Shown here: positions 58,561 through 64,000 of the stretch, piece by piece
Numbering within the stretch: position 1 is the stretch's first letter
Layout: each line of letters starts with the position of its first letter
NCBI GenBank assembly: GCA_964543485.1
Contig: CAZIYI010000002.1
Span: 57,425-121,424 of the forward strand
Source of the DNA: UBA2259 sp964543485
GTDB lineage: Bacteria > Patescibacteriota > Dojkabacteria > SC72
Length of the DNA stretch: 64,000 nucleotides
Direction of reading: 5' to 3'
The notes under the pieces: model-generated
What the model saw: the letters and a program-made list of their open reading frames with translations, nothing else
What the model was told of the DNA's origin: nothing
The model's database searches: none
Program-made: the position numbers and the translations under genes

Positions 58561-60138
58561 ATGAACAAAAGTGATTACAACAAGAGAGTGTTCTCTTTGA
58601 TTTCTATACTAGCTTCTATCTTCGTATATACAGGGGCTATTGCCATTTACTTCTATGCAAACGGATGGAGATTTGGTGATACAAATCAACTATTCATCAA
58701 AACAGGCGTACTAACAGTAGAAAGTGAACCTTTTTTGGCAAACCTATACATAGATGGTACAGAAAAAGGAAGAACTCCCAAAAGTATAAGTTTACCTATC
58801 GGAACTTACGACATATCTGTATACAAGAGTGGTTACGTTGAATGGAAAAAGAATATTGAAATCAAGGAGGAAAAATCAACCCCTATCTTTCCTTGGCTCA
58901 TAAAAGAAGATATTGAAAAAGAACAACAATATTTACTACAAGGTAAAAAATATATAAATAGCTGGACTAGTGATTACGATGCTCATACATACTTTCTAGT
59001 AAACGAATACCTCCCCGAAGCCCTACTCTACAGGTATACACTATACAGATTTGATACTAATACCGCCTTCTGGGACATGGGGTCTAACCCAAGGACAGTT
59101 CTAACATTTGATTATGCAACCCAACCAGTCATAGAGATATCACTTTCTCCTAGTGGAATCTTTGGCTTACTTACAATAGTTGATACAGATATTACAAAGT
59201 ATTACCTCTTAGATTCTTCTAAAAGCTCTACACTTGATACCTTAATAGAATTAAATATTGGTGTTTTCTCTTCTTACAATATGACTTGGTCAAACAACAA
59301 CCAATATTTGATGTTTGAATCGAATGAAGATTTAATATCATTTGATGTATCGAAACAAACAAAATACTTACTAAGTAAGAAAATTCCCGAAAAAGAGTAT
59401 ATATGGTATACAGATGAACAAGGTTACTTTTACAGAATACAACAAAATGAAGAATACCAACTTGAGAATGTATATTCTTACATCCTTACACAACAACAGA
59501 TGGATGGTTCCTCTCCTAAGCAATTAGTAAACGATCTGTTTTTCCAAAAAAACAATGATTACATATTCCCTCATAGAGAAGATACTGGAGATGGAAAGTA
59601 CTTACCATTTACAAACTCTCCTGAGAGTACTAAAAGCGTAGGGAAGATTCTTTCCTTCAATGTTAATCAAACAGCGAAAGGAATATATATAAAGACAGAC
59701 ACCTCTGCATATTGGTATAACACAGATACAAAGAAATACTACCTCATATCTCCCTACTCATCTGATTTAATACAGTATAGTCAGGATAACTACAAGCTAA
59801 TATTTAAAAATCTTAATGGATACAGCGTATTTACATTTAATAAAGATGAAGGTGATCACACAGTTGAGATCGGATCAAAAGAGATTAAAGGATTAGATCC
59901 TAAGGTCCTTGAAGTAAGTTGGGTTTCTAATTCACTTAATATTTGGTTTCTAAAAGAAAAGAGTATGTATATATCTGATATAGATGGAGATAATACAGTA
60001 GAAGTATTACAAGATGCAGATAAAAATATATTTAAAACTGTTACACAATCTAGAGAAAAAATAGTGACACTATCTGTTGGAGAACCCAATGAACAGGAAA
60101 CCAGAGATATCTCTATAGATACATATACAATATACTAA
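58561..60138 (+). CDS. Membrane-anchored PEGA-domain protein with beta-propeller-like region
   Basis: 525 residues. One N-terminal transmembrane helix (about 11-34) precedes a PEGA domain (about 48-115, TVESEPFLANLYIDGTEKGRTPKSISLPIGTYDISVYK). About 400 residues of repeated beta-strand segments follow, with SPSGIFGLLTIV and WSNNNQYLMFESNEDLISFD, as in TolB-like propellers. It is probably an extracytoplasmic binding or scaffold protein. It is divergent from the MreB paralogue, and its last 4 bp overlap the convergent glycosyltransferase. Confidence 0.8.
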   Translation: MNKSDYNKRVFSLISILASIFVYTGAIAIYFYANGWRFGDTNQLFIKTGVLTVESEPFLANLYIDGTEKGRTPKSISLPIGTYDISVYKSGYVEWKKNIEIKEEKSTPIFPWLIKEDIEKEQQYLLQGKKYINSWTSDYDAHTYFLVNEYLPEALLYRYTLYRFDTNTAFWDMGSNPRTVLTFDYATQPVIEISLSPSGIFGLLTIVDTDITKYYLLDSSKSSTLDTLIELNIGVFSSYNMTWSNNNQYLMFESNEDLISFDVSKQTKYLLSKKIPEKEYIWYTDEQGYFYRIQQNEEYQLENVYSYILTQQQMDGSSPKQLVNDLFFQKNNDYIFPHREDTGDGKYLPFTNSPESTKSVGKILSFNVNQTAKGIYIKTDTSAYWYNTDTKKYYLISPYSSDLIQYSQDNYKLIFKNLNGYSVFTFNKDEGDHTVEIGSKEIKGLDPKVLEVSWVSNSLNIWFLKEKSMYISDIDGDNTVEVLQDADKNIFKTVTQSREKIVTLSVGEPNEQETRDISIDTYTIY

Positions 60139-61745
60139 CGCTTCTTCTTTTTAATCTCTACCTTTTCTGTAGCATAGAAATTCTTTTTAAATCCCCTTCC
60201 CAACATCATCTCTGTGTGTGCCTGTAAGTAAGGAATAAATCCAAAGGTTAACATCTGTACAGCTACTAAGGCAATCTCTCCTAAATCTAAAATGTTTCTC
60301 CATAATGGCCAATTCTTAGGTATAGGGATAAGCTTTCTTCTGTAATATATAAGAAAGAGGTTACATACAATCAATAAGCTAAGAAGAAAACTCATTGCAG
60401 TAGGAAGATTATAAGCAGCAGAGCTATATGCGTAATCGTTGCTAAATACACCTAATAAATCTAAACCGATAGTCATAAGATACACCACCGTAAAGAAAAG
60501 AATATAGTTTTTAATAATTGCAAACACCATATGGAATTTCCAATTGAAACCGATATCTTTAGAATATATTAAAGCAGCAAGTGTAGTTGGAAATATAATA
60601 ATACCCCACCCCCATCTGTGTTGTTGTTTGTAAAACGCCTTGTAAGATTTAATCATCGTTTCATTCTCTACAGCATCACTACACACCGGAAGATACACCT
60701 CTTCTCCCCTAAAATGGCCCTTATATCTAACTACAGCATTCCAAAAGAATGTAGTATCATCTATACCCAATTGAGGATCCCAAAAGTGAATCTCTTTAAG
60801 AGTTTTAAGATTAACTACGTAGGAAGAGAAAGAGGCCTTTGAACTAAATACACTACTTGAGAAAGGAATAGTCTCATATTTCTCTGTAGTCCAGTTATGT
60901 ATTGTAACTAAAGTTAACATAGTAGACTGAACCCTAATTAAAATAGGTACTCTCCATATATTATTATTCAGCGTATATACAGCACTTGTATAGTATTTCT
61001 GGTCTGGTAAATCTACAGTAAGGTATTTGTAAGTAATAGCCGATAGATATTTAGGATGTGGTCTTAAATCACAATCACAGGTAATGAGCATATAGTTATG
61101 AATATCTTCTCCCTTTGATTCAAGCTTTTTAACAAAATTTCTCATAGCCCAGTTAATATTTGCACCCTTTACACCCGCTGCCTCACCCTCTATACCTGAT
61201 GGATGTACAGAATACTCCATACTTGCAAACTTATCTCCATACTTTTCCTTGAGTATATTAAAGGATGGTATCTGCAAATCTTTAGCGGTTTTTTCCTCCA
61301 TTGCAACAATAACGTGAATCCTATCTGCACCAACATCACTTTTACTCCATGCTTCAAAAGATGGCTCTAATACCTCTAATCCCTCTTTGTATACAGGACA
61401 TAGATATATATACTTTAATTCGTTAAACCTATCTTCATTTGTTTCTTTACACTTAGATAGAAAATCTATTTCTATATCCCTATTCATCCTCTTTACTCCC
61501 AATGCAACCCCTACTACAAACTTAACACCCCTATACACCCAGTATATTATAAGATATGAAATATAGAAGACAAAAACCTTCTCCCATCCAAATAGTGCGA
61601 ATATTAGAGGAGATAGAACAAAAAACCAAATCATAGTACCAGGTAAAAACTCTAATATCCTTCTTAACCATATAGGTGTTTGAACGGGATACCCATCCTT
61701 CCTATCAGGCGGCTTTAACTCATCTACTGTGATTCTTTTTTCCAT
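60135..61745 (-). CDS. Family 2 membrane glycosyltransferase
   Basis: 536 residues. Two N-terminal transmembrane helices, a GT-A domain (about 100-370) with LCPVYKEGLEVLEPSF, the metal-binding TCDCDLRPHP, and the acceptor motif QQHRWGWG (Q-x2-R-W of processive or cellulose-synthase-like enzymes), then about four C-terminal transmembrane helices. It should transfer sugar from a nucleotide sugar to a lipid or polysaccharide. The product is unknown. It has no polysaccharide operon around it. Confidence 0.86.
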   Translation of the reverse strand: MEKRITVDELKPPDRKDGYPVQTPIWLRRILEFLPGTMIWFFVLSPLIFALFGWEKVFVFYISYLIIYWVYRGVKFVVGVALGVKRMNRDIEIDFLSKCKETNEDRFNELKYIYLCPVYKEGLEVLEPSFEAWSKSDVGADRIHVIVAMEEKTAKDLQIPSFNILKEKYGDKFASMEYSVHPSGIEGEAAGVKGANINWAMRNFVKKLESKGEDIHNYMLITCDCDLRPHPKYLSAITYKYLTVDLPDQKYYTSAVYTLNNNIWRVPILIRVQSTMLTLVTIHNWTTEKYETIPFSSSVFSSKASFSSYVVNLKTLKEIHFWDPQLGIDDTTFFWNAVVRYKGHFRGEEVYLPVCSDAVENETMIKSYKAFYKQQHRWGWGIIIFPTTLAALIYSKDIGFNWKFHMVFAIIKNYILFFTVVYLMTIGLDLLGVFSNDYAYSSAAYNLPTAMSFLLSLLIVCNLFLIYYRRKLIPIPKNWPLWRNILDLGEIALVAVQMLTFGFIPYLQAHTEMMLGRGFKKNFYATEKVEIKKKKR

Positions 61746-61777
61746 CTTTTAAATTATACCTTCAAAATATTTAAAAA

Positions 61778-61853
61778 TGCACCCGACCGGAGTCGAACCA
61801 GCAACCTACGCGTTAGGAGTGCGTTGCTCTATCCAATGTTGAGCTACGGGTGC
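61778..61853 (-). tRNA. tRNA-Arg (anticodon CCT)
   Basis: Minus strand: acceptor GCACCCG pairs with CGGGTGC. The anticodon loop CTCCTAA carries CCT, and the T-arm has the GGTTCGACTCC core. The 3' CCA is not encoded. Confidence 0.95.
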
Positions 61854-61921
61854 AACCCCCAATTATACCACTTCTAATACATAAAAAAGAGCATAAATAT
61901 GAGGTCAATATATAGTATTCA

Positions 61922-61930
61922 TGATATAAT
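61922..61930 (+). promoter_or_regulatory. Extended -10 promoter for uvrA
   Basis: TGATATAAT ends 10 nt before the ATG at 61941. AGGAG (61931-61935) lies between, but would be mostly upstream of the predicted transcription start. Confidence 0.5.
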
Positions 61931-61940
61931 AGGAGTCGCT

Positions 61941-64000
61941 ATGAACAGTGAATATATACACATACAAGGGGCTAAAGAGCATAATCTAAAAAATGTTACT
62001 CTAGATATCCCTAAAAACAAACTAGTAGTATTTACAGGAGTATCTGGAAGTGGAAAATCCTCCTTGGCTTTTGATACACTTTACGCAGAAGGACAAAGAA
62101 GATATGTAGAATCACTCTCCTCTTACGCAAGACAGTTTCTTGGGTTAATGCATAAACCAGAGGTAGACTCTATCTCAGGACTCTCTCCAGCTATATCTAT
62201 AGACCAAAAAACTACAGGTACAAATCCTAGATCTACAGTAGGAACAATAACGGAGATATATGGATATCTTCGACTTCTTTTCGGACATATAGGACAACCA
62301 CACTGTCCTTCATGTGGTCAACCCATATCTCAACAAACAATTCAACAAGTATATACAAATATACTAAAGTTAATTAAGAAAGAAAAAGATAATTTCCAGA
62401 TACTTTCTCCACTAATTAAAAATAGAAAGGGAGAGTACTCCGCTATGTTAAACAAATTACACAGTAAGGGTTTTTCTAGAGTCATTATTGATGGAAATGT
62501 ATACCATCTTGATGATATTGAAAATCTAAAACTGAAATCCGATATTAAACACACCATTGACTTAGTCATAGATAGATTGAGTTTTAAAATGATTGAAGAC
62601 GATGAAAACGCCTTTAAAAAAAGATTAACTGATTCCTTAGAACTAGCCAGCTCCCTTTCAGATGGAGAAATAAAGGTATTAATTGGAGACAAGGAGTACT
62701 TCTTTTCTGAAAATAATACATGCTCTAAGTGCCAAATATCATATCCCAAGATTACACCTGCATCTTTCTCATTTAACGCCCCCGAAGGAGCTTGCCCAAA
62801 ATGTTCAGGCCTAGGCATAATTAATGAAATAGATATACAGAAAGTATACAACCCAACGTTAACAATCTATGAAGGTGGTATCTTTCCTTGGGGAAATAGA
62901 ACTACAAAAGACTCATGGACATCTAGAATATTAGAAAGTGTTGCTAAAACACATAACTTCTCACTTCAAACCCCCATTGTAAAATATCCTAAAGAGATAT
63001 TTGATTTAATATTCTTTGGTCATGGTACAAAAGATTTTTATAAAATACAGTATACAAACCGTTTTGGAAGAGAACGAATATATGATGTTAACTATGAAGG
63101 AGTTGTTAAAGAGTTAGAACGGCTATACCAAGAAACAGACTCAGATTTCAGAAGAGCAGAGATAGAAAGATATATGACAGAAAAGGTTTGTGATAGCTGT
63201 ATGGGAAATAGATTAAAGCCCTACTCTCTTGCAGTAAAGATTGGAGATTACAACATTATCGAACTTACTAATCTCTCAATAGATAAGCTTAAAACATACT
63301 TACAAAATCTTAAACTAGAGGGAAGTAAGAAAGAAATTGCTAAACCAATCATCAAAGAAATTAATAGTAGATTACAATTCTTAGTAAATGTTGGACTAAA
63401 CTACATCACGCTCTCTAGAAAGGCAACAACCCTTTCAGGTGGAGAATCCCAAAGAATTAGATTGGCCTCACAGATAGGAACTGGCTTAACCGGAGTACTA
63501 TATGTTTTAGATGAACCCTCAATTGGTCTACACCCTAGAGATATTGATAAGCTGTTAGTATCAATAGAAGCTCTTAGAGATACAGGAAACAGCATAATTG
63601 TGGTAGAACACGATGAAGAAACTATGGAAAGAGCTGATTGGATTGTAGATATAGGACCTTTTGCAGGCGAGCATGGTGGCGAAGTAATAGCTCAAGGAAA
63701 GATAAAAGATATTAAAAAATCTAACTCTCTTACAGGTAAATATCTCTCTAACAAGATACAAATAGGAAAAGATATACCCTTAAATATTGATATAGATGTT
63801 AAGAATAATAAAAAGATTTGTCTAAAAAATGTTAAAACAAACAATCTAAAAAACATATCATTAGAAATACCATTAAATACATTTACGTGTATTACAGGTG
63901 TATCAGGAAGTGGTAAATCTTCATTGATAAATGACACACTCTACCCTGCCTTAATGAATAGGAAGATGAATGGAAAACAGATTGAAGGCAAGTATGAAGA
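61941..64000 (+). CDS. uvrA: Excinuclease ABC subunit A, 5' part
   Basis: 686 codons are visible before the window ends; full UvrA is about 940 residues. The first ABC domain has Walker A GVSGSGKSSLAFDTLY, YVESLSSYARQFL and a zinc finger beginning CPSCG. A second zinc region (CSKCQISYP) and the signature LSGGESQRIRLA precede Walker B YVLDEPSIGLH. The second Walker A (GVSGSGKSSLIND) is just reached. UvrA scans DNA for damage and recruits UvrB. The Mfd of this window seems to lack the domain that would contact it. Confidence 0.97.
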   Translation, partial: MNSEYIHIQGAKEHNLKNVTLDIPKNKLVVFTGVSGSGKSSLAFDTLYAEGQRRYVESLSSYARQFLGLMHKPEVDSISGLSPAISIDQKTTGTNPRSTVGTITEIYGYLRLLFGHIGQPHCPSCGQPISQQTIQQVYTNILKLIKKEKDNFQILSPLIKNRKGEYSAMLNKLHSKGFSRVIIDGNVYHLDDIENLKLKSDIKHTIDLVIDRLSFKMIEDDENAFKKRLTDSLELASSLSDGEIKVLIGDKEYFFSENNTCSKCQISYPKITPASFSFNAPEGACPKCSGLGIINEIDIQKVYNPTLTIYEGGIFPWGNRTTKDSWTSRILESVAKTHNFSLQTPIVKYPKEIFDLIFFGHGTKDFYKIQYTNRFGRERIYDVNYEGVVKELERLYQETDSDFRRAEIERYMTEKVCDSCMGNRLKPYSLAVKIGDYNIIELTNLSIDKLKTYLQNLKLEGSKKEIAKPIIKEINSRLQFLVNVGLNYITLSRKATTLSGGESQRIRLASQIGTGLTGVLYVLDEPSIGLHPRDIDKLLVSIEALRDTGNSIIVVEHDEETMERADWIVDIGPFAGEHGGEVIAQGKIKDIKKSNSLTGKYLSNKIQIGKDIPLNIDIDVKNNKKICLKNVKTNNLKNISLEIPLNTFTCITGVSGSGKSSLINDTLYPALMNRKMNGKQIEGKYE

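Overview
The window is AT-rich, densely packed bacterial DNA that looks like a member of the Candidate Phyla Radiation (Patescibacteria). A Dojkabacteria-, Katanobacteria- or Microgenomates-like lineage is my best guess; this is inference, because no 16S rRNA is present. Supporting signs are the archaeal-type AMP phosphorylase plus ribose-1,5-bisphosphate isomerase pair, trimmed or remodelled housekeeping proteins (Mfd, S2, EF-Ts), short intergenic gaps, many 1-40 bp overlaps, and few clear Shine-Dalgarno sites. TGA is used, rarely, as a stop (for example cysS), so the genetic code looks standard. One run of 100 N (22737-22836) marks a scaffold gap inside cysS.

Layout. 1-4015: envelope proteases (HtrA-like, CtpA-like) and an overlapping GlmL/MutL-like gene pair. 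4105-6555: rpsF-ssb-rpsR and ychF. 6641-14762: a secreted transglutaminase-fold protein, the AMP salvage pair, a beta-CASP nuclease, CCA-adding enzyme and a CDP-alcohol phosphatidyltransferase. 14868-20888: a hydrolase, tRNA-Ser and a surface-protein cluster (two secreted beta-rich proteins followed by two DUF916-like membrane-anchored proteins). 20885-27893: rnhC-cysS and recR-ybaB-dnaX, then a minimal Mfd. 27956-36654: a DUF457 membrane protein, pth-ybeY-yqeY-rpsU, a sortase-signal-like protein, rseP, frr, tsf, rpsB and radC. 36693-43592: topA, then the elongasome operon rpmB-mreB-mreC-mreD-pbp2. 43664-46965: a second site-2 protease, a 6S-like non-coding RNA, a chimeric Thr/Tyr tRNA, tRNA-Thr and tRNA-Trp. 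46706-50387: rpmG-trnW-secE-nusG-rplK-rplA, a terminator, a cysteine-rich mini-gene, then the rplJ leader with rplJ-rplL. 50554-58508: the amidoligase island. 58561-64000: a PEGA-domain protein, a family 2 glycosyltransferase, tRNA-Arg and the start of uvrA.

The most unusual part is 50554-58508. A 7TM protein of the kind normally attached to an inactive transglutaminase is followed by four tightly packed ATP-grasp ligases. The first ligase carries a C-terminal retropepsin-like (RimB/COG4067-type) domain, two resemble the cyanophycin synthetase ATP-grasp without its Mur-ligase half, and one is RimK-like with degenerate motifs. Convergent to them is a translationally coupled pair: a second MreB, with Asn in place of the phosphate-2 Asp, and a DUF1704/MATCAP-like HExxxH metallopeptidase. 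Ligases plus peptidases plus an actin-like filament protein suggest an amide-tagging and trimming system at the membrane or cytoskeleton. That function is inference.

Several genes have a -10 box only 5-10 nt before the start codon, often preceded by TG, which suggests leaderless or nearly leaderless transcripts. Ribosomal operons have canonical -35/-10 promoters, and I found three convincing intrinsic terminators.
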